Origin: JBQTGK01 sp052400665
GTDB lineage: Bacteria > Bacteroidota > Bacteroidia > Bacteroidales > Marinifilaceae
DNA: 64,000 nt
Strand: one strand, 5' to 3'
NCBI GenBank assembly: GCA_052400665.1
Contig: JBQTGK010000001.1
In this document: in pieces, positions 8,911 to 17,884 of the stretch
Layout: every line of letters begins with the position of its first letter
How positions within the stretch are numbered: position 1 is the stretch's first letter
Translations under genes and position numbers: made by a program
The notes under the pieces: model-generated
Databases searched by the model: none
The model's input: only the letters and a program-made list of their open reading frames with translations
What the model was told of the DNA's origin: nothing

Positions 8911-9471
8911 TTACAAGTCGGGCTCCCATTTAATTTCAGCAGCTCCAACATCCAGTAAAACCTTGCGAGACAAGACAAATAAGTAATCCGACAGACGATT
9001 TAAATACTTTAACAACAAAGGATTTATGTCAATCTCTTCCGATAATTGGTTTGCTCGGCGCTCGGCTCTTCTACAAACGGTTCTGGCAATATGACAAAAA
9101 CCATTAAGTTGACTACCTCCAGGCAATACAAAATTATTTAGTACAGGTAAGTCTTCATCCATTCTGTCCATTTCCGATTCCAGCAACAAGATATCTTCTT
9201 CATTAAGATTAAGTTTACTTTTTAAATCAGACTTACTATCATCTGTCGCAAGTCTTGAACCAATTAAAAACAATTTATTCTGAATACTATTTAATACTTC
9301 TATTGTTTTTTCTTCAATTTTGTGCGACCTAATTATTCCTATGTAAGAATTTAACTCATCAACAGTGCCATAAGCCTCAAGGCGTAAATGATATTTTGGT
9401 ACTCTTGTTCCTCCAATTAAACCGGTAGTGCCTTTATCTCCAGTCTTTGTGTATACTTTAAATTTATCCAT
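8911..9471 (-). CDS. Cob(I)alamin adenosyltransferase, PduO type
   Basis: A 186-residue cytoplasmic enzyme that transfers the adenosyl group of ATP to cob(I)alamin, making adenosylcobalamin. The ATP-binding N-terminal signature VYTKTGDKGTTGLIGGTRVPK is present (residues 6-26), and the helical bundle ends in the family motif CHIARTVCRRAERRA followed by LLKYLNRLSDYLFVLSR. Length is typical. No other cobalamin gene is nearby and I found no cobalamin riboswitch upstream; a plausible promoter lies at 9508-9536. Confidence 0.93.
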   Translation of the reverse strand: MDKFKVYTKTGDKGTTGLIGGTRVPKYHLRLEAYGTVDELNSYIGIIRSHKIEEKTIEVLNSIQNKLFLIGSRLATDDSKSDLKSKLNLNEEDILLLESEMDRMDEDLPVLNNFVLPGGSQLNGFCHIARTVCRRAERRANQLSEEIDINPLLLKYLNRLSDYLFVLSRKVLLDVGAAEIKWEPDL

Positions 9472-9507
9472 TGTTTAAATACTTTTTGCAAATTACTTCA
9501 TCTATAA

Positions 9508-9536
9508 CAAAGATAAAATTTAATGTCAACTAGCAA
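9508..9536 (-). promoter_or_regulatory. Predicted promoter of the cobalamin adenosyltransferase gene
   Basis: On the minus strand a TTG (complement of 9534-9536) is followed after 18 bases by TATCTTTG (complement of 9508-9515), a perfect match to the Bacteroidota -7 element TAnnTTTG. The start codon is 37 bases downstream. Confidence 0.5.
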
Positions 9537-9540
9537 TAAA

Positions 9541-10308
9541 TTAAAACCTGTATTTTCGTTTGTAATTTTGTTTCTGCATGCCCTTCCTGCTAATTAAAAC
9601 TCCAACATGAAACAAATCCAAACTAATCCTAAACATTTGTTTTTCTTTTAATTGCAACCAAACCTTCTCCATACTTTCGGTTTTATACATATTAAGAACA
9701 ATCAAAAAACAGCTTTCTGTTAAAATATTCTTATAATTTTCCAATAAATATTCCAGGTCTTTTGCCGAGCAGGTATCAGAAACCACAACAAAATCAGATT
9801 TTTCTTTTGCGACTGAAAATCGATTTATCGAACCCTTTAAAACATTATTTATTTTTAAAGAATTCCAAACTATTTCATCAGCAATATTTTCGAGCTGAGA
9901 ATAAGTTTCTACTTTCTTAATTTTGTTTCTAGAATCAACCATAGCCATATACGCAGCAGTATATGCAATATCTCTGCCAATATACATTGGAAATTTTGCC
10001 TTACTAAAATTTAAAAGTCTAAAAATCAACCGATCCACAGATTCTCCTGAGCTAAGCCTTTTTAGTTCTTGCTGTAAAGTACTTTTAATTGTAGAATCTG
10101 TATCTTGTTTTTTAACTAATGCTTTCATCAATTTTATTGCTGCTTTTCGCTGATTTTTTAATTTTGCAAAAGCATAATAATGCAATTTCGCCTCTATAAC
10201 ATTTGTTACCAGATAAAAAGTATAGGGAGAATGAATCCCAAAACCTTTTCTTCGATAGGCTTTTAAACGATGCATTCTCTTTTTTAATTGATATTGAATA
10301 CGACTCAT
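9541..10308 (-). CDS. Class I methyltransferase-like protein with a degenerate SAM site
   Basis: A 255-residue protein. The N-terminal GIHSPYTFYLVTNVI and the C-terminal pattern MEKVWLQLKEKQMF...DLFHVGVLISRK...YKRKYRF match, from memory, a Bacteroidota family annotated as SAM-dependent methyltransferase. In that family the SAM loop reads about LEIGTSLGIST; here the corresponding stretch is KFPMYIGRDIAYTAAYMAMV, without the GxGxxG loop, and the later acidic motif (about FIDANH ... IFDDIHW) reads VVVSDTCSA ... IVLNMYKT. It is therefore likely catalytically altered or inactive. Basic N-terminus (KKRMHRLKAYRRK). Its role is unknown; it is divergent from recG. Confidence 0.6.
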   Translation of the reverse strand: MSRIQYQLKKRMHRLKAYRRKGFGIHSPYTFYLVTNVIEAKLHYYAFAKLKNQRKAAIKLMKALVKKQDTDSTIKSTLQQELKRLSSGESVDRLIFRLLNFSKAKFPMYIGRDIAYTAAYMAMVDSRNKIKKVETYSQLENIADEIVWNSLKINNVLKGSINRFSVAKEKSDFVVVSDTCSAKDLEYLLENYKNILTESCFLIVLNMYKTESMEKVWLQLKEKQMFRISLDLFHVGVLISRKGMQKQNYKRKYRF

Positions 10309-10342
10309 ATTAGTGTATAGGTATATTTGGCGAATTTAATTG

Positions 10343-10350
10343 TAAATTTG
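10343..10350 (+). promoter_or_regulatory. Possible -7 element for recG
   Basis: TAAATTTG matches TAnnTTTG, 73 bases before the recG start. A second match, TATATTTG, lies at 10322-10329. The -33 element is not convincing for either. Confidence 0.3.
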
Positions 10351-10423
10351 AACTTCATCAAATCACAAGACACAAACAGCTTCTATGATTTCATGTAAAT
10401 ATCCAGAATAAGTACGATCAACA

Positions 10424-12529
10424 ATGTCAGAATTAGCAGGACTCGATATAAAATTTTTAGCTGGTGTTGGCCCAAAAAAAGCCACCATTTTAAACCAGGA
10501 ACTTTCAATATATAGTTACGAAGATTTACTTTACTATTTTCCCTACAAGTATATCGACAGAACCAAATTTTATCAGGTCAACGAAATACATTCCAAACTA
10601 CCATACATTCAGGTAAAAGGTCAGATTACCAATATTGAAGTAATTGGAGAAAAGCGCCAACAACGTTTGGTTGCCTACTTTACCGATGGAAATGGTATAA
10701 TGGAATTGGTATGGTTTAAAGGAATCAAATACATTAAAAATAACTTAAAGCCAAACACAGAGTACATTGTATTTGGCAAACCTTCGGAGTTCAACCGAAA
10801 GGTAAATGTTGTGCATCCCGAACTAGAAGAGGCTGAAAATAAAAAAGGGAAAATAAATGCTTCACTGCAGGCTTTTTATTTAACATCTGAAAAGATGAAA
10901 AATAGTTTCCTGAATTCGAAAGCCATTCAAAAATTACAGGAAAATGCATTAAGATCGGTAAATGGAAAAATACCTGAAACTTTACCTGCTCCACTAATAA
11001 AAAAATTAGGATTAATAAATCTTCACGAGGCACTTTTACACATTCATTTTCCTAAAAATGCCGAAACACTAAAAAAAGCACAATACAGACTTAAGTTTGA
11101 AGAGTTGTTTTACATACAACTTAACATTCTAAAAATGAAAATGAAGCGAAAAGTGCTTTACAAAGGGCATTTATTTGCTAGCATAGGCGATTATTTTAAC
11201 CAGTTCTATAAAAATAATTTACCTTTTGAACTTACCAATGCTCAGAAAAGAGTTGTTAAAGAAATAAGGAAAGATGTAGGTTCAGGAAGACAAATGAACA
11301 GATTACTACAAGGAGATGTGGGAAGTGGAAAAACAATGGTAGGATTAATGTGTATGCTTATGGCTTTAGACAACGGCTGTCAGGCTTGTATGATGGCCCC
11401 TACCGAAATTCTTGCCAATCAGCATTTAGAAAGTATAAGTGAATTTCTAGAAGGCATGAATGTGAATGTGGCTCTACTAACCGGTTCGACTAAAGTTAAA
11501 GACAGGCGAAAAATTCATGAAGATTTAAAAAGCGGAGAACTACAAATATTAATTGGTACACATGCACTTCTCGAAGACGTTGTTCAATTTAAGAATCTGG
11601 GGCTGGTAATTATCGATGAACAACACCGCTTTGGAGTTGCTCAACGCGCACGCTTATGGAAAAAAAATAATGTTCCTCCTCACGTTCTGGTTATGACAGC
11701 AACACCCATTCCAAGAACTCTGGCAATGACTCTTTATGGCGATTTAGAAGTTTCTGTAATTGATGAGTTACCTCCTGGAAGAAAACCCATACAAACGGTC
11801 CACTATTTTGAAAAACGCCGCAAGCAAGTTTACGATTTCATGAAAAAACAAATCGATCTGGGGCGACAAATCTATATGGTTTATCCGATGATTAAAGAAT
11901 CGGAAAAAATGGACTTCAAAAACCTTGAAGAAGGTTACGAGAGCGTATCCCAATTTTTTCCTCCAGAAAAATATGGCATAAGCATGGTTCATGGAAAAAT
12001 GAAAGCTGCCGAAAAAGAAGCCGAAATGCAAAAATTTGCACAGGGAGAAACAAAAATAATGGTTGCCACCACAGTTATCGAAGTAGGTGTTAATGTTCCC
12101 AATGCATCAGTAATGGTAATAGAAAGTACCGAACGATTCGGATTATCGCAATTGCATCAGCTACGAGGTCGCGTTGGCCGTGGAGCCGAACAATCTTATT
12201 GCATATTAATGTCGTCATACAAAATCTCGAATGAATCGCGAAAAAGAATCGAAACCATGGTTCGAACCAACGATGGCTTCGAAATTGCCGAAGTAGACAT
12301 GAAACTTCGCGGCCCCGGAGATATTGAAGGAACCCAGCAAAGTGGTATTTCCTACGATCTTAAAATTGCTCATCTGGGAAAAGACGGACAACTTTTACAG
12401 TATGCGCGAGACATAGCTCAGGAAATTCTTGACGATGACCCTTTACTGGAAAAAGAATCTAATTTTACCCTAGCCAAACAAGTAAAAAGATTGAGTAAAA
12501 CGAAAATTAACTGGAGTGTTATCAGTTAA
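10424..12529 (+). CDS. recG: ATP-dependent DNA helicase RecG
   Basis: A 701-residue helicase that reverses stalled forks and processes Holliday junctions. The N-terminal wedge/OB domain includes LAGVGPKKA and LLYYFPYKYIDRTKF. Helicase motifs: Walker A GDVGSGKT near residue 298, motif II DEQHRFGV, motif III TATPIPRT, motif V ATTVIEVGVNVPNA, motif VI QLRGRVGRG, and the RecG C-terminal segment AEVDMKLRGPGDIEGTQQSG. Length and order are typical. It is monocistronic as far as can be seen, with an outer-membrane protein gene 132 bases downstream. Confidence 0.97.
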   Translation: MSELAGLDIKFLAGVGPKKATILNQELSIYSYEDLLYYFPYKYIDRTKFYQVNEIHSKLPYIQVKGQITNIEVIGEKRQQRLVAYFTDGNGIMELVWFKGIKYIKNNLKPNTEYIVFGKPSEFNRKVNVVHPELEEAENKKGKINASLQAFYLTSEKMKNSFLNSKAIQKLQENALRSVNGKIPETLPAPLIKKLGLINLHEALLHIHFPKNAETLKKAQYRLKFEELFYIQLNILKMKMKRKVLYKGHLFASIGDYFNQFYKNNLPFELTNAQKRVVKEIRKDVGSGRQMNRLLQGDVGSGKTMVGLMCMLMALDNGCQACMMAPTEILANQHLESISEFLEGMNVNVALLTGSTKVKDRRKIHEDLKSGELQILIGTHALLEDVVQFKNLGLVIIDEQHRFGVAQRARLWKKNNVPPHVLVMTATPIPRTLAMTLYGDLEVSVIDELPPGRKPIQTVHYFEKRRKQVYDFMKKQIDLGRQIYMVYPMIKESEKMDFKNLEEGYESVSQFFPPEKYGISMVHGKMKAAEKEAEMQKFAQGETKIMVATTVIEVGVNVPNASVMVIESTERFGLSQLHQLRGRVGRGAEQSYCILMSSYKISNESRKRIETMVRTNDGFEIAEVDMKLRGPGDIEGTQQSGISYDLKIAHLGKDGQLLQYARDIAQEILDDDPLLEKESNFTLAKQVKRLSKTKINWSVIS

Positions 12530-12661
12530 GTTTGATTTTTCTCCCAAGCAAATGCATACATAATAAATTAGGTCTTATTTAAATTTTAAGCATATCTTTA
12601 CACTTTAAACAGGGATAATACATCCCTAAATTTGGTATAAACAAATAACTTATAAGATATT

Positions 12662-14047
12662 ATGAAACGAACACTACTACTAACTTTATTGTGTTTATTC
12701 CTTTATAAAGGACCTATTTATGCACAAGAAGATAATGTATTTTACAACTTCGACAACTCCTTCGAAAATCTAAGCGCTCCCGATTCAATTAGCTTATTTA
12801 CGGGAGCCTTTGCTTTTGCCCGAATTGGTGGAGAAAATTATGCTGGTGCCCGTTTTCAACCAGAGCTAAACCTTGGAAAAGTAGGAGTTGGTTTTGATAT
12901 TCCTGTTTATTTTAATTTGGAAACAGGAAAATTTTATAGCGACGAACTTAAAAGTGGATCTGGTGTGCTTCGTTTAATTAGCTATGTTCGTTATGGTCGT
13001 AAAAAGCAAGATCCTGTTTATCTAAAAATGGGACAACTAAGAGGTGAAAGTATTGGATATGGAAGCTTGCTGAATAACTACAATAACACAGTCAGCTTCG
13101 AAAAACGTAAAGTAGGCTTAAGCTACGATATCAGAATTAAGAAAGTAATTGGTATTGAAGGTTTGTATAGCGATTTTAATACCGAATCATTCAACCTTTT
13201 TGCCATTCGTCCTTACGTTCGTCCATTTGGAAGCAGCGATATTCCTGTTATTAAAACACTCGATTTTGGTTTTACTTATATTACCGACAAAGATCACACC
13301 GATCGTTTTGGTGATAATACGGGCAAAAACGAGTTTCTTTCTGATGGTGTTAATGCCTACGGCTTTGATATGGGAATAACACTTATCAACTCTAGTTTTA
13401 TTAATCTTACCGGATATGCTCATTTAAGCAAATTGGCCAAAATAAAATCTGATTCCCTTGCATTATTTCACCAGGCAGTTCCTCCAACTCAAGGCTATGG
13501 AGAAGGAAAAGGAATGGGACTGGGATTAAATGCCAATATGAATGTAGTAGGCAATTTTTTCCGTTTAAACTCCCGAATTGAAAGACTTTGGTATACCGAT
13601 AATTATTTACCTCAATTTTTCGATGCTCATTACGAAATTAATAAGGATGCAAAAATACTGGCTTTAGGAAATGCAAAAAACAAACAAGGTATATATGGCT
13701 CATTAACCGCTTCGCTAATGGATAAAATATTGGTTGGTGGTAATTTACTATTACCCGATAATGTAAGTGAAGAAACTCCGGCAAGTATGCAATTAAACCT
13801 TCGTACTAAAGATTTATTCGATAAAATTATTATTGAAGGATACTATACAAAAGGAAATTTAGTTGGTTTTAGTGATGCTTTTGAATTTGATGAAAATTCT
13901 CTGGCTTTAATGCGTTTTGCCTATAAAATAAGTCCAATTGTAGCTACAGGTATCGATTACCGATGGACCTGGAGTAAACAAGAGTCCGGAGAATACAAAG
14001 CTGATAATTCGGTTATGCCTTATATCGCATTAAGATTCGAATTTTAA
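12662..14047 (+). CDS. Putative outer-membrane beta-barrel protein
   Basis: A 461-residue protein with a signal peptide (about 1-21, ending IYAQ) and many alternating hydrophobic/polar strands, e.g. VGVGFDIPVYFNLE, VLRLISYVRYGRK, NLTGYAHLSKLAKI. It ends in aromatic-rich YIALRFEF; a terminal Phe is the usual signature for insertion by the BAM complex. No plug or SusD partner is present, so it is not a TonB receptor. I do not recognise a specific family. A 20-bp stem terminator follows. Substrate and function are unknown. Confidence 0.7.
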   Translation: MKRTLLLTLLCLFLYKGPIYAQEDNVFYNFDNSFENLSAPDSISLFTGAFAFARIGGENYAGARFQPELNLGKVGVGFDIPVYFNLETGKFYSDELKSGSGVLRLISYVRYGRKKQDPVYLKMGQLRGESIGYGSLLNNYNNTVSFEKRKVGLSYDIRIKKVIGIEGLYSDFNTESFNLFAIRPYVRPFGSSDIPVIKTLDFGFTYITDKDHTDRFGDNTGKNEFLSDGVNAYGFDMGITLINSSFINLTGYAHLSKLAKIKSDSLALFHQAVPPTQGYGEGKGMGLGLNANMNVVGNFFRLNSRIERLWYTDNYLPQFFDAHYEINKDAKILALGNAKNKQGIYGSLTASLMDKILVGGNLLLPDNVSEETPASMQLNLRTKDLFDKIIIEGYYTKGNLVGFSDAFEFDENSLALMRFAYKISPIVATGIDYRWTWSKQESGEYKADNSVMPYIALRFEF

Positions 14048-14060
14048 ATATTACACCATA

Positions 14061-14106
14061 AAAATCAAAGAGGGAAATACGATTGTATTTCCCTCTTTGA
14101 TTTTTC
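14061..14106. terminator. Strong bidirectional terminator
   Basis: Perfect 20-bp stem: AAAATCAAAGAGGGAAATAC (14061-14080), loop GATT, and its exact complement (14085-14104). It sits between two convergent genes, the barrel protein (+) and the VirK-like gene (-), with A and T runs at its ends. Confidence 0.9.
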
Positions 14107-14119
14107 ATCACTTAATTAA

Positions 14120-14587
14120 TTAGTCTACAAAAAAATGAGCTGCGCCTTTCTCCCCATTATTTATTGTAGTAAAAAAGTTCTCGAACATACTTTCTTCATG
14201 TGTTACTGAATCAATATAGTTAGCAGTAATCTTAACCTCACCAGACTCTTTAATTTTTATTTTCACATAATTATACACAAAACCTTTCCCTCTCGGATTA
14301 GCTATCAGCTTGGAAGTTGATGAAACCACGAAAGCTTCTTTATTACGAATCGAACCTTTTGCAAAATACTCCCATGTATCTATTTTCATTCCTCCAATGG
14401 CATCAACACTCTCCTCTTCTATTTCATTATCGCTAATTAATTGGCAATCTTTATAATAAAATACAGCATGTACTGTATTACCTTGCTTTAAAGCATCCAT
14501 AACAGCCTCAAAAGATTCTAATTTTTGAGATTTTGCCATTAATAAAGTTGGCAGCAACAATAAACTTAGTAACAGAATTTTCTTCAT
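14120..14587 (-). CDS. VirK-like secreted protein
   Basis: A 155-residue protein with signal peptide (MKKILLLSLLLLPTLLMA). The mature part starts with LESFEAVMDALKQGNTVHAVFYYKDCQL, matching the pattern of the VirK family (small exported proteins with an early LxxGxxVxxxxxYxxC motif). The rest is predicted beta-rich (VYNYVKIKIKESGEVKITANYID). The function of the family is not settled. It is convergent with the barrel protein and shares its terminator. Confidence 0.6.
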   Translation of the reverse strand: MKKILLLSLLLLPTLLMAKSQKLESFEAVMDALKQGNTVHAVFYYKDCQLISDNEIEEESVDAIGGMKIDTWEYFAKGSIRNKEAFVVSSTSKLIANPRGKGFVYNYVKIKIKESGEVKITANYIDSVTHEESMFENFFTTINNGEKGAAHFFVD

Positions 14588-14852
14588 AATTTCTAATCGT
14601 TAAAATAAATAGCTTAGTAAAATTCTTAATTCGATATTTTCATGACATAAATAAGTTAAACCTATATTACACAAGCAAAAGCCTCATAATACAAATAATG
14701 GATATGAAGTTAAATAAATTTCAGTCAGGAAAAATTAACTACTCAATAAAAATTACTTCATCAAAATTCAACTTATTTATTTAAAAAGAGTCTAAATTAC
14801 TTCGATTGCGAAAACAAGAGAAATTAGCGAATTTTTTCTAGAATTGCCCAAA

Positions 14853-14875
14853 CTATCTGTAACAAATACAGATAG
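14853..14875. promoter_or_regulatory. Inverted repeat, candidate operator upstream of rnf
   Basis: CTATCTGT (14853-14860), 7-base spacer AACAAAT, ACAGATAG (14868-14875): a perfect 8-bp dyad. It lies about 100 bases upstream of the predicted -7 element of the rnf operon. It does not match the Rex or FNR consensus I know. The binding protein is unknown. Confidence 0.4.
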
Positions 14876-14974
14876 AACAAAATTGTAATCTCTAGTTTGC
14901 AAAAGTAAGGAAGTCGCTCTATTTAAACACACTATAAATAGACTTTTGCCAGAATATAATGTGCCCTAAAGTAT

Positions 14975-14982
14975 TATTTTTG
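14975..14982 (+). promoter_or_regulatory. Possible -7 promoter element of the rnf operon
   Basis: TATTTTTG matches TAnnTTTG. A TTTG lies at 14945-14948, but its 26-base spacing is longer than the usual 19-21. This would give a leader of about 80 bases. Confidence 0.4.
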
Positions 14983-15067
14983 TTGCGTTGTGTTAAATAA
15001 TATCACACCTGAAACATTTGAAAATCTGACATTTAAACACAATCTAACACAAAAAAGGGGGTAAAAA

Positions 15068-15496
15068 ATGAGTAATCCCAAAAAAATTGATCACGAGGGA
15101 ACTATTCTTGAAATAAAGGATAGTAAGATTAAGGTAGGAATTATAAATGTATCGGCTTGTGCTGGTTGCCATGCAAAAGGAGCTTGCTCTATGGCTGATA
15201 TGAAGGAAAAATCGATTGATGTTGTTGATTACACTAAAAGATTTACTGTTGGAGAAAAAGTAAAATTAAGCTATCAGGAATCATTGGGTTGGTTGGCAAT
15301 GTTTTTAGCTTATGTATTACCATTTATTCTAATACTAATCACACTTTTTATAACTACTGCAATTACCAATAACGAATTAATAAGTGGAATTATAGCTGTA
15401 GCAGCTTTGATTCCTTATTATATTATATTGTCCTTTTTTAAAGACAACTTAAAGAAAACATTTTCATTTACTATCGAAAAAATCGTAAATATTTAA
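15068..15496 (+). CDS. rseC: RseC/MucC-like membrane protein heading the rnf operon
   Basis: A 142-residue inner-membrane protein of the RseC family. The N-terminal soluble part carries Cys31, Cys34 and Cys40 (SACAGCHAKGACSM), the conserved cysteine cluster of the family. Two membrane segments follow (about 80-102 and 106-125). RseC-like proteins accompany Rnf genes in many Bacteroidota and are linked to the SoxR-reducing function of Rnf in enterobacteria. It starts after a GGGGG purine run and is separated from rnfB by only 4 bases. Confidence 0.88.
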   Translation: MSNPKKIDHEGTILEIKDSKIKVGIINVSACAGCHAKGACSMADMKEKSIDVVDYTKRFTVGEKVKLSYQESLGWLAMFLAYVLPFILILITLFITTAITNNELISGIIAVAALIPYYIILSFFKDNLKKTFSFTIEKIVNI

Positions 15497-15500
15497 TACT

Positions 15501-16451
15501 ATGAGCATTATAGCTATCACTATTCTGGCTTTGTGTGCGATTGGCGTTACTGCTGCAGTTATACTGTATTTTGTAGCCCAAAAATTCAAAGTGTACGAAG
15601 ATCCTCGAATCGACGAGGTAGAAGAAGCATTACCTGCCGCAAATTGCGGTGGATGTGGTTATCCCGGATGTAGAGGTTTTGCCGAAGCACTGGTTAAAGC
15701 CGATGACATTTCTAAAATGAACTGCCCAGTTGGTGGAGCAGCAGTTATGTCAAAAGTAGGGGCCATTTTAGGTCACGAAATTAAAGCATCAGAACCTACT
15801 GTTGCAGTTGTTCGTTGTAACGGAACCTGCGAAAACCGTCCTAAAACGAACCAGTATGATGGAGCAAGCTCTTGTTCTATTGCGGCTTCACTTTATAGTG
15901 GAGAAACTGGTTGCCAGTACGGATGTTTAGGATTAGGTGAATGCGTTGAAGCTTGTAATTTCGACGCCATGTATATGGACGAAAAAACAGGACTTCCAGT
16001 AGTAATTGAAGACAATTGTGTTTCGTGTGGTGCTTGTGTTAAGGCTTGCCCTAATAACATTATCGAGCTTCGTAAAAAAGGACCTAAGAGTCGCAGAATT
16101 TTCGTGTCTTGTGTAAACCAGGATAAAGGTGGTGTTGCAAAAAAAGCATGTTCTACTGCTTGTATTGGTTGTGGTAAATGTGCGAAAGAGTGTCCTTTCG
16201 ATGCAATTACTATTGAAAACAACCTGGCTTACATCGACTACAACAAATGTAAATTGTGTAGAAAATGTGTTGCTGTTTGTCCTACTCATGCAATTCACGA
16301 GTTGAATTTTCCACCACGTAAGGAAAAGCCAGCAGACAAACCTACTGCCAAAACAGTAAAACCTGTTGCCGCTCCTAAAGCAAAAACAGAAGAGGCTCCA
16401 AAAGTAAAAGCAGAGCCAAAAGCTAAAGACGAAACTACTGATAACAAATAA
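15501..16451 (+). CDS. rnfB: Rnf complex subunit B (iron-sulfur protein)
   Basis: A 316-residue electron-input subunit. One N-terminal membrane anchor (3-26) is followed by the 4Fe-4S domain CGGCGYPGC with C49, C52, C57 and C75, then several ferredoxin-type CxxCxxCxxxCP motifs (e.g. CVSCGACVKACP, CIGCGKCAKECP, CKLCRKCVAVCP). It takes electrons from ferredoxin. The C-terminus carries an unusual extension of about 45 residues rich in Lys, Pro and Ala (from about 272), reminiscent of a flexible tether. It is the second gene of the operon; rnfC follows by 15 bases. Confidence 0.95.
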   Translation: MSIIAITILALCAIGVTAAVILYFVAQKFKVYEDPRIDEVEEALPAANCGGCGYPGCRGFAEALVKADDISKMNCPVGGAAVMSKVGAILGHEIKASEPTVAVVRCNGTCENRPKTNQYDGASSCSIAASLYSGETGCQYGCLGLGECVEACNFDAMYMDEKTGLPVVIEDNCVSCGACVKACPNNIIELRKKGPKSRRIFVSCVNQDKGGVAKKACSTACIGCGKCAKECPFDAITIENNLAYIDYNKCKLCRKCVAVCPTHAIHELNFPPRKEKPADKPTAKTVKPVAAPKAKTEEAPKVKAEPKAKDETTDNK

Positions 16452-16466
16452 ATAGGAGGATAATCA

Positions 16467-17795
16467 GTGTTAAAAACATTTTCTATAGGAGGTATTCACC
16501 CAGCTGAAAACAAATTATCAGCGAATAGCGCAATCCAGGTATTGCCAATACCCCAAATGGTAAGCATTCCAATATCTCAACACATTGGAGCACCAGCAAC
16601 TCCAATTGTTAAGAAAAACGATGAAGTAAAAGTAGGTCAGTTAATTGCCAAATCATCAGGCTTTGTATCTGCAAACATACACTCTTCGGTATCCGGTAAA
16701 GTTTTCAAAATTGACGATGTGATGGATGCCAGTGGTTTTCGCCGTAAAGCAATCATTATAAAAGTTGAAGGCGATGAATGGATGGAAGACATCGACCAAA
16801 GTGAAAACTTGGTTAAAGAAATCAGCGCAAGTAAGGAAGAAATAGTGAAAAAAATTGCCGAAGCCGGTATTGTAGGTTTAGGTGGTGCTACCTTCCCAGC
16901 ACACGTTAAACTATCGGTTCCTCCGGGAAAAACTGCCGAAGTTCTAATTATTAATGCTGTTGAGTGCGAACCATACCTAACCTCCGACCACCGTGTAATG
17001 TTGGAAAAAGGAGACGAAGTAATGGTTGGAACTCAGATACTAATGAAATCATTAGATGTAAACAGAGCCATTATTGGTATTGAAAACAACAAACCTGATG
17101 CAATTGCCCATCTAACAAAATTAGCAGCTAATTATAAAGGAATAGAAGTTTGCCCATTAAAAACACAATACCCTCAGGGTGGTGAAAAGCAATTAATTGC
17201 AGCAACCATTAAACGAGAAATTCCTTCGGGAGCTCTTCCTATCGAAGTTGGTGCCGTAGTTCAAAATGTTGGATCGGCACTTGCCGTTTACGAAGCTGTT
17301 CAAAAAAACAAACCTCTTTTCGAACGCGTTGCTACCATAACAGGTAAATCTTTAAAAAATCCATCAAACTACAAATTTAGAATTGGAACTCCTGTTAATG
17401 ATTTAATTAACGCAGCGGGTGGTTTACCTGAAGACACAGCTAAAATTATTGGCGGTGGACCAATGATGGGAAAAGCCCTAACCAGTGTTGAAGTTCCGTT
17501 AACGAAAGGAAGCTCGGGTTTATTGCTTTTAGCAAGTGAAGATACTGCTCGTAAGGATATTAAATCGTGTATCCGTTGCGGTAAGTGTGTTTCTGTATGT
17601 CCTATGGGATTAGAACCATACTTACTTATGGTTTGTGCAGAGAAAAAAGATTATGAGCGCTTAGAAAAAGATGCAGTTATGGATTGTATCGAATGTGGCT
17701 CCTGTAGTTTTACCTGCCCTGCAAACCGTCCTCTTTTGGATTATATCCGATTAGGAAAAGGAAAAGTAGGACAAATTATGAGAGCAAGAAAATAA
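16467..17795 (+). CDS. rnfC: Rnf complex subunit C (NADH-binding)
   Basis: A 442-residue peripheral subunit binding FMN and NAD(H). GTG start at 16467, chosen because a strong AGGAGG (16454-16459) sits 7 bases before it and the protein begins LKTFSIGGIHPAENK as in the family. The Rossmann-like flavin region includes GIVGLGGATFPAHVKL and VECEPYLTSDHRVML. Two 4Fe-4S motifs near the C-terminus are CIRCGKCVSVCP and CIECGSCSFTCP. It lacks the long Ala/Lys C-terminal repeats of E. coli RsxC. An 89-base gap to rnfD is the largest gap in the operon. Confidence 0.95.
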   Translation: MLKTFSIGGIHPAENKLSANSAIQVLPIPQMVSIPISQHIGAPATPIVKKNDEVKVGQLIAKSSGFVSANIHSSVSGKVFKIDDVMDASGFRRKAIIIKVEGDEWMEDIDQSENLVKEISASKEEIVKKIAEAGIVGLGGATFPAHVKLSVPPGKTAEVLIINAVECEPYLTSDHRVMLEKGDEVMVGTQILMKSLDVNRAIIGIENNKPDAIAHLTKLAANYKGIEVCPLKTQYPQGGEKQLIAATIKREIPSGALPIEVGAVVQNVGSALAVYEAVQKNKPLFERVATITGKSLKNPSNYKFRIGTPVNDLINAAGGLPEDTAKIIGGGPMMGKALTSVEVPLTKGSSGLLLLASEDTARKDIKSCIRCGKCVSVCPMGLEPYLLMVCAEKKDYERLEKDAVMDCIECGSCSFTCPANRPLLDYIRLGKGKVGQIMRARK

Positions 17796-17884
17796 CAATT
17801 AGGAATGATGAGTTAGGAATTAGAAAGCATTTTTCCTTAAAAACTCATTCACTCATTTACAAATAAACTAATTTACAAATAGAT

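Larger units (their letters stand above)
14588..15067. other. 480-bp intergenic region upstream of the rnf operon
   Basis: AT-rich and without a convincing ORF or RNA gene. It contains the divergent start regions of the VirK-like gene and the rnf operon, an inverted repeat at 14853-14875 and a -7 element at 14975-14982, both listed separately. The last bases before the first rnf-operon start are an unusual purine run (AAAAAAGGGGG). Confidence 0.6.

Noticed and set aside
15893..16298. Two long minus-strand ORFs opposite rnfB
   Set aside because: They are Cys-codon shadows of the ferredoxin motifs on the other strand, lack start context and encode no recognisable protein.
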